Source: Bacillota bacterium
Lineage (GTDB): Bacteria > Bacillota > Clostridia > Christensenellales > SZUA-584
Length of the DNA stretch: 64,000 nt
NCBI GenBank assembly: GCA_023428025.1
Contig: JAEYZN010000032.1
Coordinates: 19,108-83,107, forward strand
Direction of reading: 5' to 3'
Under the pieces are notes generated by a model that saw only the letters and a program-made list of their open reading frames with translations, had not been told where the DNA came from and searched no databases. Positions 51,701-58,716 of the stretch are shown here, in pieces (position 1 is the stretch's first letter; each line of letters begins with the position of its first letter). The position numbers were made by a program, and so were the translations under genes.

Positions 51701-53095
51701 CCATAAGTCTGTCAGCGTCTCCCCTTGCGGAAACACATGCTCGGTGTTGTTGAACTGGTAAACCACCCGCTCGTACTCGTCGTCCGACATCAGGTCCATC
51801 TGGTATATCGGCTTGCCCGGATGACTCATCGCGTCCCGGATGATATTGATCAGATGCGCATGAATGAATTCGATCTCCTTGACGGAGAACAGCGGCGTGT
51901 GATGGTCGTAATCCACGATGAACTGGCCTTCGTCCTCACGGTCGTTCACGTGGATGCACAGCGCCGGTTCCTGATAACCGCTGAAGTGCCAGCGCCCTTC
52001 GTAGGTGAAGGCGTCGTTGTTCTTCTCGAAGGTGCCGATCTGATAGGACAGCGTCACGTCATACAGCGAATCCAGCTCTCTGTGCGCCTTGCGCAGGTCC
52101 TGCATCAGCAGGTTATAGGGATATTTCTGGTGCTTGAGCGCGGAGAACCAGCTGTTGGACACCTCCTGCGCAAAATCGGTAAACGACAGCTCCTCCTGAA
52201 TACACACCCGGATGGGCACGGTGCTCACAAACATGCCGAACATGTCCTTGGCGTGGTACGACGTGCGGTTGGCCACCGGCGCGCCGACCACGAGGTCCTT
52301 CCGGGTGCTGATGCGGTTGATGTAGATCGCGAGCACGGACAGGAACAGCGAATAGACGGTGATGCCCGTCTGTTCACAGTAATCGCGTATCTGCTTGGAA
52401 AGCCGCGGGCGTATCAGATGGGTGCGGCGCTTCGCCTTCAGGCCGTAATAATTCGTCTTTTTCTGTTTGATGACCGTGGGCTCGGGCAGCGCCTCGAACA
52501 GGCCGGTCCAGTATTCGCGGTCATACGCAAAACGCTTGGACGCCATATACGCCTGCTCTTCCTCCAGATAGTTGATATAGGAACGCACCGCGAGCGGCTC
52601 CGGCGGCTGTCCGGCCAGCAGGCTCTGGTATATGCCCATGATCTGGTTGGAAAAACTGACGATAGACAGCGCGTCCGAGATGATATGATGGAATTTGGCG
52701 TAGATGCCGCCTTCTTCTTCTCCCAGCCGCAGGAAGGCGAAGTAATAAAGCTTGCTGCCGATCAGCGGCATAGGCGTCTGCGTCTGCTGGCTGTCCCATT
52801 CGTAAAGCTTCTCAACGCCTCGCGCTGAAAAATCGACCACGTCGATGCTCTGCGGCTGATATTCGGCCACATACTGGTACGGCGCGCCGTCCCGCTGCCC
52901 GACGCGTATGCGCAGCGACTCGTTGTCCCGCAACGTGATATTGATCGCTTCCTCAAGCAGCGTAAAATCCAGATGTCCTTTGATTTTGAGCGTTCCGGCA
53001 TTGTTCCACATGCCGGTGCCGGGGTGCAGCATCTCCGCATACCAGATGCGCTGTTGTGGATGGGACAGAGTGTACGTGGTGTAATGTTGATTCAT
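45710..53095 (-). CDS. Two-module NRPS ending in a thioester reductase (C-A-T-C-A-T-R)
   Basis: A 2461-residue enzyme. Domains in approximate residues: C1 1-430 (HHIISDA), A1 445-960 (YTSGSTGQPKG, FYGPTE, NTSGKVDR), T1 975-1045 (DIGGDSLS), C2 1055-1485 (HHSISDA), A2 1500-2000 (YTSGSTGLPKG, GYGPSE, LNGKVDR), T2 2015-2085 (ALGGDSLG), reductase 2110-2461 (LLTGATGYLG, HISTKSVSG, NEYVRSK). An N-terminal C domain with an acyl ligase and ACP upstream points to fatty-acyl initiation; the reductase releases an aldehyde or alcohol. Expected product: N-acyl dipeptide aldehyde. Hand-aligned specificity residues: A1 D-I-M-C-V-M-F-I-C-K, A2 D-I-G-Q-I-L-G-V-Y-K; I match neither to a substrate. The ATG at 53095 has a weak AGGT site. 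Confidence 0.93.
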   Translation of the reverse strand: MNQHYTTYTLSHPQQRIWYAEMLHPGTGMWNNAGTLKIKGHLDFTLLEEAINITLRDNESLRIRVGQRDGAPYQYVAEYQPQSIDVVDFSARGVEKLYEWDSQQTQTPMPLIGSKLYYFAFLRLGEEEGGIYAKFHHIISDALSIVSFSNQIMGIYQSLLAGQPPEPLAVRSYINYLEEEQAYMASKRFAYDREYWTGLFEALPEPTVIKQKKTNYYGLKAKRRTHLIRPRLSKQIRDYCEQTGITVYSLFLSVLAIYINRISTRKDLVVGAPVANRTSYHAKDMFGMFVSTVPIRVCIQEELSFTDFAQEVSNSWFSALKHQKYPYNLLMQDLRKAHRELDSLYDVTLSYQIGTFEKNNDAFTYEGRWHFSGYQEPALCIHVNDREDEGQFIVDYDHHTPLFSVKEIEFIHAHLINIIRDAMSHPGKPIYQMDLMSDDEYERVVYQFNNTEHVFPQGETLTDLWRKRMAQLDGDEVAVVCRGESMTYRQLDERSSAMARRLRDNGVGPDDIVGLLVKRTMDYPVCVMAALKAGGAFLPIDSELPPERLAYILKDSGAKVLLISPDLRHKFADDGSLVIIPTDIALESAAAPEPLCEPKNLAYLIYTSGSTGQPKGVQIEHRSIVHFVYSLSRLWDFSPGARLLCAASISFDISVMELLLSVMNGAVLVLAQEQEVSIPRNMVELIRLARVNMLCVTPGRMELLLSDKQGAACLKDFREVGMGGDVLPEKLLAQVQEATNARIINFYGPTEITICCTCTDVTTAKVPNIGRPMHNVKAYILDAHKNPVPIGVPGELYIGGRGVARGYINKPELTAERFVDNPFRPGETLYRTGDLVRWYPLGEIEFLGRIDQQVKIRGYRIELGEIENRLLQIPGVTACAVADREDTDGRKFLCAYLVGNPPGKAEIKAHLLRDLPAYMVPSYFVPVDSLPYNTSGKVDRSRLPDPLLAMETLIDDYAPPETPTEEALAEIWSGALNIRTIGRNDSFFDIGGDSLSIVRVLAQVQMRFSVDIRLEDVNRSPHLKDFAALIDVAEARDYRPITPVPEQKHYPVSSAQQRMWVLSQTEDNVTYNMPAAFVLPDKPDMKRLRAAFEGLIARHEVLRTRFALQGGELCQQVEKRMPFVIQELSCEPRRLNAMLKSLVRPFDMGAAPLLRACLIDAGTKHLLFIDMHHSISDARTEEVLMNDLAALYDGRKLPPLAVQYKDYAAWQRESVKTEAMERQREYWKATLAGELPLLNLHTDRPRPPQQSFEGARYGFELPAREADRLREFAAQRGGTLFMTLLAVYNVLLSRYTGQEDIIVGTPVAGRPHPELQDMAGVFINTVPLRSYPLGRYSFAEFFEELSHGVFAALANADCPFEHIVADRGLSRDLSRNPLFDTMLVLLKLGFEPPLPGAKLYPFDAGISKLDLTLEVYEQDGLQCQFEYNTRLFNKTTIKRMAAHFCRLAELLVQEPDTRLCDAAMLTQGELWQVTQGFNQTDSPLDRERTIQSVFEETAARFGGKTAVIADGAALTFDALNARANRFAWLLRKKGVGRNTTVALCMQRSTDLMAALFGVLKAGGAYLPLDTAYPAERLSFMLADSGARILVTDGSVDVPFGGEVLHTHDVPDSGPYVNLPPIDRPEDNAYLIYTSGSTGLPKGTALPRRGLLNLYEGSKRTIAFEPSQTSISVTTVAFDIFIGDAVLPLLFGCTLVLCTEEELRQAHLLAQLIDAHHVEYIQTTPTRMRIMMESRTFREAAGRYIRKIVLGGEMIPMSLLKLLRRHINARIINGYGPSEATVYASFKDLTSASAVTIGQPVINTRMYILDRNRRPVPVGVPGEGYISGFGVAAGYLNREELSRKSFLPDPFWPGHTMYKTGDVCVFLENGDIEMCGRVDHQIKIRGLRIELGEIEAAMRQIKGVEEAVVKDWGDGTEKYLCAYCVQSEDVSEELMRAHLNRKLPVYMVPSYFVRVAELPATLNGKVDRKALKEPDRVSTAGKAAISGRLTDTEKKMARVWSRILKTDSIGPDSSFFALGGDSLGVIKVQAAVLQYGWSVRTRNFYELQTLRRICMNLGVADTGPSHDDKIYRRVEKMRDVKVPEYPHLKPPALRRVLLTGATGYLGAHLLAELTGRPDTEVLCVVRGASDAACARHLRDVLAFYFGDCPGIMKRAAALRGDISRAHLGLSDAGWAKAMTADTIIHSAALTDHIGSADVFDRMNVDGTKNVIALAKASGAALLHISTKSVSGTLFPDDAPRRAAFTEDDFYIGQNYADNEYVRSKFLAELAVLDALTDGVNARIFRVGTLTATTDGRFQLRPDKNAFASRMAAIRRLGIVPAGMLGERLELTPADACAQAIIALALMPDHIRPIYHMYNANLLTVGELVALMEQSGCRIRVKSDQEFTQEINALSRQGRLDMLTGLMEELKPNRRAASIAATADITEKALRAVGFQWPVINGTYVGRFMRAIDSESKGGTGEA

Positions 53096-53219
53096 ATTGC
53101 TGTACCTACCCGTTTTTTGACGCAGTTCACCCGATGCCTGCATGAACCACTTGAAATTAAGTTAAAATTTACATCTCAGTCTCCAAAAGCCCGACCGGTG
53201 TGTCGATTCAGGCTGTCCT

Positions 53220-53861
53220 TCAATGGCTGGACAATTGCTGTGTATCCACCATAACGATATCCGGCGAAGCGCCGCTTTTTGCACATACAGCCGCCTGATA
53301 GCCCGGAATATGCTGCGTCATCCAGAATTCACAGCCCGTGTCCGTGAGCCCTCTTCCGGACGGGCAGACGGTAAAGGAGTTCATCGCCAGTCCCAGTCCT
53401 TCCCCGCAATACTTGATATACGCTTCCTTGAGCGTCCATATCTGAAAGAACAGCGCTTTTTTATCAGATGAGCGCATGTAAAGCTCATGCTCAGCCGCCG
53501 ACATGATGCGTTCCGGCACACCGCGGGCCACGGCGCGCACCTTCTCGATATCCGCCCCCACCGGCTGATCGTGCAGGGCGCACATGGCCATCGTGCCCGA
53601 GTGGCTGATGCTGAAATGGATATCCGGCGCGGCTTTCAGATAGGGCTTGCCTTTTGGTTCCAGCGCAAAATCCTGCGGCAGCGGCTCGATGCCATGTTCG
53701 GTCCTGATCGCGTAGCACAGCAGCCGGTGGGCCGTCAGCGCCAGCGCCTTGTCGCTCTCGCGCCGCATGCGCGCGATGCGTTCCGTCTTGCCGTTCCACA
53801 GGCTGTCCGTCCACCTCTGCGCCAGCTCGAAAGGCGCGGCGGCGGCAAAGAAGACCTTCAT
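53220..53861 (-). CDS. Sfp-type 4'-phosphopantetheinyl transferase
   Basis: A 213-residue enzyme with HFSISHSGTMAMCAL, the metal-binding VGADIEKVR and the second signature FFQIWTLKEAYIKYCGEGL. It loads the pantetheine arm from CoA onto carrier proteins, here the operon ACP and the two T domains of the NRPS. The ATG overlaps the ACP stop (ATGA). A 124-base gap separates it from the NRPS gene; I see no terminator there. Confidence 0.92.
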   Translation of the reverse strand: MKVFFAAAAPFELAQRWTDSLWNGKTERIARMRRESDKALALTAHRLLCYAIRTEHGIEPLPQDFALEPKGKPYLKAAPDIHFSISHSGTMAMCALHDQPVGADIEKVRAVARGVPERIMSAAEHELYMRSSDKKALFFQIWTLKEAYIKYCGEGLGLAMNSFTVCPSGRGLTDTGCEFWMTQHIPGYQAAVCAKSGASPDIVMVDTQQLSSH

Positions 53862-54082
53862 GTCCGCTGTTCCAGATAGGCGATGATATCGTGGACCTTG
53901 GAGAGCTTGCGTATATCCTTTTCCGGCACGACGATGTCGAACGCCACCTCGAACGCGCAGACAAGCTCGACGAGGTCGAGAGAATTGATGGAAAGATCGC
54001 TGATCAGATCCGTCTCCGGCGCGATTTTGACATGGCTGCAATCGACATGCTCCTCTATGATGCTTTTGACTTTCTCAAACAT
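53858..54082 (-). CDS. Acyl carrier protein
   Basis: A 74-residue acidic four-helix carrier. The pantetheine Ser is in SINSLDLVEL (the usual D-S-L appears as N-S-L). It lies 3 bases after the acyl ligase gene and overlaps the PPTase gene, so the three are translationally coupled. Likely role: accept the acyl chain from the ligase and offer it to the first C domain of the NRPS. Confidence 0.92.
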   Translation of the reverse strand: MFEKVKSIIEEHVDCSHVKIAPETDLISDLSINSLDLVELVCAFEVAFDIVVPEKDIRKLSKVHDIIAYLEQRT

Positions 54083-54085
54083 CGC

Positions 54086-55759
54086 TTAACCCTTTCCGAA
54101 TGTGACCTGATACCGTTTGATTTTTCGTGTTGTCGTTTTGGGGAATTCCGTATCGCGCAGCGCGAAAAGATGGATCTGCTTGAAGCTGGCCAAAGACTTG
54201 TTCGCGCCGTCGATCTCGTCCTGAAGCGCCTGATGCAGGCCGTTTCCCAGCTCCGCCTTTTTGTCCGGGTCCGGATAGATGATGGCCATCAGCCGGTCCG
54301 AGCCGTTGGCGTCTCCCGGCGCTTCCTTCACCATCACCTCGGCGATCAGCGGGCTCTGCTGCAGCAGATACTCGATCTCCTCCGGCATGACGTTCTTGCC
54401 GTTTTTCAGCACGATCATATCCTTGATGCGCCCGGTGACATAGAGGAAACCCTGCTTGTCCCTGTAGCCCAGGTCTCCGGTTTTATACCATTCGCCCTCG
54501 AACACCTCGGCGGTGCCCGCTTCGTCGTCCAGATAGCCGTTCATCACGTTCTGGCCCCGCACCAGTATCTGCCCGTTCTCGTCGAACCGCACCTCGCAGC
54601 AGGGGGCCACCCAACCCACGGATTTGTCCTTGTGGCTGAAGTTGCGGCTGGCGGAAATGATCGGGGAACATTCCGTTGCGCCATAGCCGTTGAGTATCGT
54701 CACGCCGAATTCCCGGTACGCCTTCGCCAGCCCCGGGTTCAGATAAGCGCCGCCACATATCACGTACTTGAGGCGGCCCCCAAAGGCCTCGCGCACCTCG
54801 CGCAGCAGCTTGTCCCGGATGTCGATGCCGAACGCCGCCGCGATGTTGCCGAGCGCGATGCCCAGCTTCAGCTTGTTTTCCTTGCCGCTCTTTCTGGCCT
54901 TTTCCCAGATGCGCCGGTGGAACGTCTCCACGTACAGCGGCACCAGGGCCATCACCGTGGGCCGAAACATTTGGAGGTAGTCCGGCAGATTCTTGACGCC
55001 GGGACAGAACGCGATGGAGCAGCCGTAATGCATGGGGCAGAATATGCCGCACATATCCTCATAGGCATGGTTGATGGGTAATACGGAGACCAGCACATCG
55101 CTGCTGGTGGCATAAACCAATTCTCCGGCGGATACCGTGTTGGCCGCCAGATTGCGGTGGCAGAGCATCACGCCCTTGCTCAGGCCCGTCGTGCCCGAGG
55201 TGAACAGTATGGAGCAGGTGCGCTCCCTGTCGATCCCGATGCCCGAATAGCGGTCTTCCCCGCGCTCCAGCAGCGCGAAGCCCTCTGCAAGCAGCTCGTC
55301 CACCGACAGCCGCGCGCCACCCTTTTTGCCCAGCGATATCATGATGAGGTCGGGAACGCTGGTTTTGATATACTGCGCTTCCTCCGCGTACGCGGGTGAA
55401 AAAAACAACACCGACGCGCCGCTCCGCTGCACGAGGGCTTTCAACTCGTCCTCAGTCAGCTCTTTATCCATAGGCACAACGGTGGAATTCGTATTGACGA
55501 CCGCGAAATAGGACAATAACCACGGGTAGGAATTTTCACCCACCAGCGCTATTCGCTTTCCCGCAAGCCCGCGGCTTAAGAGCGCGTTGGCCAGTGCGGA
55601 AAGCTCTTCGCCAAACCGGCGATAGGTGACGGATTTGTACCCGGTTTTTCCCGTCATAGACAGAAAGGCTTCCTTGTCGGCATACAGCCGGGCGCTTCTG
55701 TCCGTCAGCTCCTTCAGATCCCGAACAATTTCGGTCGGATTCAAGGGATAGTTTTTCAT
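54086..55759 (-). CDS. Long-chain acyl-CoA/acyl-ACP synthetase (AMP-forming)
   Basis: A 557-residue ANL-family ligase. Motifs are ILFTSGTTGLSKGV (phosphate loop), LNGYGATECSPI, the Asp in WYKTGDLGYRD, TGRIKDMI, and the C-terminal catalytic Lys region TTTRKIKRYQV. It activates a fatty acid with ATP; the adjacent ACP suggests transfer to ACP and not only to CoA. GGGAGGG precedes the ATG. First gene of the operon, directly after its promoter. Confidence 0.92.
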   Translation of the reverse strand: MKNYPLNPTEIVRDLKELTDRSARLYADKEAFLSMTGKTGYKSVTYRRFGEELSALANALLSRGLAGKRIALVGENSYPWLLSYFAVVNTNSTVVPMDKELTEDELKALVQRSGASVLFFSPAYAEEAQYIKTSVPDLIMISLGKKGGARLSVDELLAEGFALLERGEDRYSGIGIDRERTCSILFTSGTTGLSKGVMLCHRNLAANTVSAGELVYATSSDVLVSVLPINHAYEDMCGIFCPMHYGCSIAFCPGVKNLPDYLQMFRPTVMALVPLYVETFHRRIWEKARKSGKENKLKLGIALGNIAAAFGIDIRDKLLREVREAFGGRLKYVICGGAYLNPGLAKAYREFGVTILNGYGATECSPIISASRNFSHKDKSVGWVAPCCEVRFDENGQILVRGQNVMNGYLDDEAGTAEVFEGEWYKTGDLGYRDKQGFLYVTGRIKDMIVLKNGKNVMPEEIEYLLQQSPLIAEVMVKEAPGDANGSDRLMAIIYPDPDKKAELGNGLHQALQDEIDGANKSLASFKQIHLFALRDTEFPKTTTRKIKRYQVTFGKG

Positions 55760-55803
55760 GCACCCTCCCCCGTGTCAATCTAGAGCCTGAAGCCCATTGC
55801 CTT

Positions 55804-55832
55804 ATATTAGCATATGTTTCCCTATGTTTCAA
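55804..55832 (-). promoter_or_regulatory. Promoter of the NRPS / two-component operon
   Basis: On the minus strand TTGAAA (55827-55832), 17 bp, then TAATAT (55804-55809), giving a transcript start near 55797, about 38 bases before the ligase ATG. No clear operator palindrome is visible beside it. Confidence 0.7.
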
Positions 55833-55912
55833 CAAATTTCGCCATCCGGAGGCGTGTATATATTCCCAGCAAGCATTTGACTGGTAGGATAATCCCATCC
55901 TGTAAACCGTGT

Positions 55913-56557
55913 TCAGCGGGCGCTGCGGCTTTTTCGGATGAACGCTTCTATCTGCGTTTTCTCCCTCTCTAAATCCTCCGCCGTCACCGGCCCTCGCCCC
56001 AGACGGTCGCACAGGCACAGCAGCGCCACCTCGTCGATGTCCGCTTCGGCGCGCATGGCCCGCGGGTTGAAATAAGGCAGATGCCGCGTGGCGTAAAGCG
56101 CCTGCATGTGCCAGCGCACCAGCGCGCCCACCTTCCGGACAAACACATCGTCCTGCCCGCACTCCCGCAAAAACCGTTCCGCCAGCGCGCGGCCCGCCTT
56201 GTCGTGGTCGTACGCCGTGATGCGGCCGTTGCGCCGCTTCGTCGTCTCCTTCTTGCCCACGTCGTGCAGCAGCGCCGCCCACATCAGCGCTCTGGGGTCG
56301 GCGCTCTCGTTTTTCAGCTGCGCCGCGTTATCCACGACCAGCATGGTGTGCCGCCACACGTCGCCCTCGGGGTGGTGCGTGGGCGACTGTTCCACGCCGG
56401 AAAGATCGCTCAGCATCTCAAACGGCGGTGTTTCGGGAAAATTGCCCGAACTTAACAACCCGTCGAAATATTCAGACGGCCGGTCGTCACCCATCAGGTG
56501 TTCTTCAAAATCGCGGAATATCGCGGCATTGTCGCCTGTGTCCGTCAGTGTCATCAT
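55913..56557 (-). CDS. HD-domain protein related to the HD domain of tRNA nucleotidyltransferases
   Basis: A 214-residue protein. The HD motif order is EGDVWRHTMLVVD, ALLHDVGKKET, YDHDKAGRALAERFL and VRWHMQALY, as in the HD phosphohydrolase half of bacterial CCA-adding enzymes, but the nucleotidyltransferase half is absent. Two adjacent ATG codons (56557, 56554) are possible starts and no good ribosome site is seen. Likely a metal-dependent phosphohydrolase; substrate unknown. Confidence 0.8.
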   Translation of the reverse strand: MMTLTDTGDNAAIFRDFEEHLMGDDRPSEYFDGLLSSGNFPETPPFEMLSDLSGVEQSPTHHPEGDVWRHTMLVVDNAAQLKNESADPRALMWAALLHDVGKKETTKRRNGRITAYDHDKAGRALAERFLRECGQDDVFVRKVGALVRWHMQALYATRHLPYFNPRAMRAEADIDEVALLCLCDRLGRGPVTAEDLEREKTQIEAFIRKSRSAR

Positions 56558-56778
56558 GCTGTTATTATCCGGCGCAGGCGTCTGTTTATACGCATTAGCC
56601 CGCCGACAAAGCCCAACTGCTGCACCCAATTTCCGCTTGCTCCTCGAAGTAACGTTGCCACACCATCGTCGCAATGCTCAAAACGCCTTGCATTTGGAAC
56701 TTTTCAGCGGCCTTCATATTCCTTAACGGATAGCATTGCGATGACAAGGCTGTCCTTAACTGCGTGATTTTACGCGTG

Positions 56779-56931
56779 CTATTTTTCCTCTTCCGGTTCG
56801 AACGCGCTCTTCGGCGCGCCGCAACCCGGGCAGGTGAAATCATCGGGCAGCATGTCCATCACATTCTCGTAGTCCGTCTCATTGTTCTCCACCGAATACA
56901 CATAGCCGCAGAGCATACAGACAAATTTCAT
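56779..56931 (-). CDS. Rubredoxin
   Basis: A 50-residue protein, MKFVCMLCGYVYSVENNET at the start and DDFTCPGCGAPKSAF near the end. Cys 5, 8, 34 and 37 form the FeS4 site, and the C-x-x-C-G-Y and C-P-x-C-G patterns are diagnostic. A perfect AGGAGG lies 6 bases before the ATG. It follows the exonuclease III gene by 38 bases. It shuttles single electrons, for example to the flavodiiron protein encoded at 29153-30352. Confidence 0.95.
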   Translation of the reverse strand: MKFVCMLCGYVYSVENNETDYENVMDMLPDDFTCPGCGAPKSAFEPEEEK

Positions 56932-56969
56932 TGTGACCTCCTGCAATATGATGTTGTTTTTCAGAACTG

Positions 56970-57722
56970 TCAGAACAGCGTCAGGGAAACCGGGCAGTGG
57001 TCGGACCCCATCACGGTATTATGTATCTCAAAGTCCTTGACTTCGGGCATCAGCCGCTGTGACACGCAGAAATAGTCGATGCGCCAGCCCGCGTTGCGCT
57101 GCCGTGCGCCGAACCGGTACGACCAGTATGTGTACTTGTCCCGCGCGTCCGGGTTGAGCCGGCGGAACACGTCGACGAAACCGGCGTCCAGCAGCTGCGT
57201 GAAGTCCGCGCGCTCCTCGTCCGTGAAGCCCGCGTTGCGCCGGTTGGCGGCGGGGTTTTTCAGGTCGATCTCCTGATGCGCGACGTTAAAGTCGCCGCAG
57301 ACGACGACGGGCTTCTTATCGTCCAGCTTCCTGAGGTAGTCGCGGAATGCCTCGTCCCACGTCATGCGGTACTCAAGGCGCCTGAGTTCCTCCTGTGCGT
57401 TGGGCACGTATACGTTGATCAGGAAAAATTCCCCGAATTCCAGCGTGATCACGCGGCCTTCATTGTCGTGCTCCGACATGCCGATGCCGTATGTCACGGC
57501 TTCGGGCTGCCGCTTCGTGAATACCGCCGTACCCGAGTAACCCTTCTTCACCGCGTCGTTCCAGTAACAGTGATAGCCTTCCGGCTCAAATTCGATATCC
57601 CCGCGCTGCAGCTTGGTCTCCTGGATGCAGAACATGTCCGCAGCCGCAGCCGCAAAAAAATCCTCAAAGCCTTTGCCAAAGCAGGCGCGCAGCCCGTTGA
57701 CATTCCATGACACCATCTTCAT
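56970..57722 (-). CDS. xth: Exodeoxyribonuclease III / AP endonuclease
   Basis: A 250-residue EEP-family nuclease. Active-site motifs in order: SWNVNGLRA, IQETKLQ (metal Glu), INVYVPNA, VVCGDFNVAH, GWRIDYF and MGSDHCPV. It cuts at abasic sites and trims 3' ends in base-excision repair, which fits MutY nearby. The ATG at 57722 (8 bases after GGGGGG) is preferred over the ATG at 57728, which is too close. Confidence 0.95.
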   Translation of the reverse strand: MKMVSWNVNGLRACFGKGFEDFFAAAAADMFCIQETKLQRGDIEFEPEGYHCYWNDAVKKGYSGTAVFTKRQPEAVTYGIGMSEHDNEGRVITLEFGEFFLINVYVPNAQEELRRLEYRMTWDEAFRDYLRKLDDKKPVVVCGDFNVAHQEIDLKNPAANRRNAGFTDEERADFTQLLDAGFVDVFRRLNPDARDKYTYWSYRFGARQRNAGWRIDYFCVSQRLMPEVKDFEIHNTVMGSDHCPVSLTLF

Positions 57723-57780
57723 TGGCATGACCCCCCACTCTTTTTTCTAATATATCATGCGGGCAGCATGTCGGAAAAGA

Positions 57781-58716
57781 TCATTTTTTCCCGAACAGCT
57801 TCTTATAAGCACCGTAGCCCTCCTCGTCCAGCTTGTCCAGCGGCACGAAACGCAGCGCCGCCGAGTTGATGCAGTAGCGCGGCATGCCGTTCGGGCCGTC
57901 GTCAAACACGTGCCCCAAATGCGCGTCCGACACCTGCGTCCGCACCTCGGTACGCACACGCCCCAGGCTGTGATCCGGCTTTTCCGCCACGCGCTGGCCG
58001 TCCACCGGCTTGGTGAAGCTGGGCCAGCCGCAGCCCGAATCAAACTTGTCCAGCGACGTGAACAGCGGCTCGCCGGTGACGATGTCCACATACAGCCCCG
58101 GCTCGCGATTGTCCCAGTATTCGTTGCGGAAGGGCGGCTCCGTCGCGCTCTTTTGCGTTACGTTATACTGCATGGGCGTCAGTCTCTCCTTCAGCGCGTC
58201 GTCTCCCCACACCTTGTGAATGAACGCCTCGCGCCCCGAGCCCTTCTTATAGCGTCCGTAGTGCTCCGGATTCTTCTTATAATACTCGCAGTGATAGCCC
58301 TCGGCGGGGTAAAACACCACCGCAGGCAGTATCTCCGTGTGGACCGTCGCGCCCAGCAGGCGTTCCACACGCTTTTTGGAGTCCTCCGCCACCGCGCGCT
58401 GCTCCTCGTCCGCGTAGAAAATGGCCGTCTTGTACTGCGTCCCCCTGTCTGCGAACTGCCCGCCCGCGTCCGTGGGATCGATCTGCCGCCAGAACACGTC
58501 CAGCAGCTGGTCGTACGTCACGGCGTCGGCGTCATAGGTCATGCGCACCGCCTCGTAGTGGCCGGTGCCGCCCCCGCACACCTGCTCGTAGGTCGGGTTT
58601 TCCTTGTGGCCGCCCGTATATCCCGGCTCCACACTGGTCACGCCGTTCAGCTTCGCGTACGGCGGCTCCATGCACCAGAAGCACCCGCCCGCGAATATGG
58701 CTGTCTTTTCCTTCAT
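57781..58716 (-). CDS. msrAB: Fused methionine sulfoxide reductases MsrA-MsrB
   Basis: A 311-residue fusion. The MsrA half (about 1-160) has the active site GGCFWCMEPPY; the MsrB half (about 175-311) has SGCGWPSF and the active Cys in RYCINSAALRF. Together they repair S- and R-methionine sulfoxide. The two CxxC zinc pairs of many MsrB proteins are absent. The ATG overlaps the mutY stop by 4 bases, so the two repair genes are co-translated. Confidence 0.95.
   Translation of the reverse strand: MKEKTAIFAGGCFWCMEPPYAKLNGVTSVEPGYTGGHKENPTYEQVCGGGTGHYEAVRMTYDADAVTYDQLLDVFWRQIDPTDAGGQFADRGTQYKTAIFYADEEQRAVAEDSKKRVERLLGATVHTEILPAVVFYPAEGYHCEYYKKNPEHYGRYKKGSGREAFIHKVWGDDALKERLTPMQYNVTQKSATEPPFRNEYWDNREPGLYVDIVTGEPLFTSLDKFDSGCGWPSFTKPVDGQRVAEKPDHSLGRVRTEVRTQVSDAHLGHVFDDGPNGMPRYCINSAALRFVPLDKLDEEGYGAYKKLFGKK

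Noticed and set aside
49799..52828. Long open frames on the plus strand opposite the NRPS gene
   Set aside because: They are rich in His/Arg/Gln/Val with no domain, lack ribosome sites and mirror the codon structure of the NRPS; G+C-rich genes commonly leave such shadows.
56558..56778. Possible gene or repeat element between the HD and rubredoxin genes
   Set aside because: Open frames there have no ribosome site or motif, and I could not find inverted ends to define an element.
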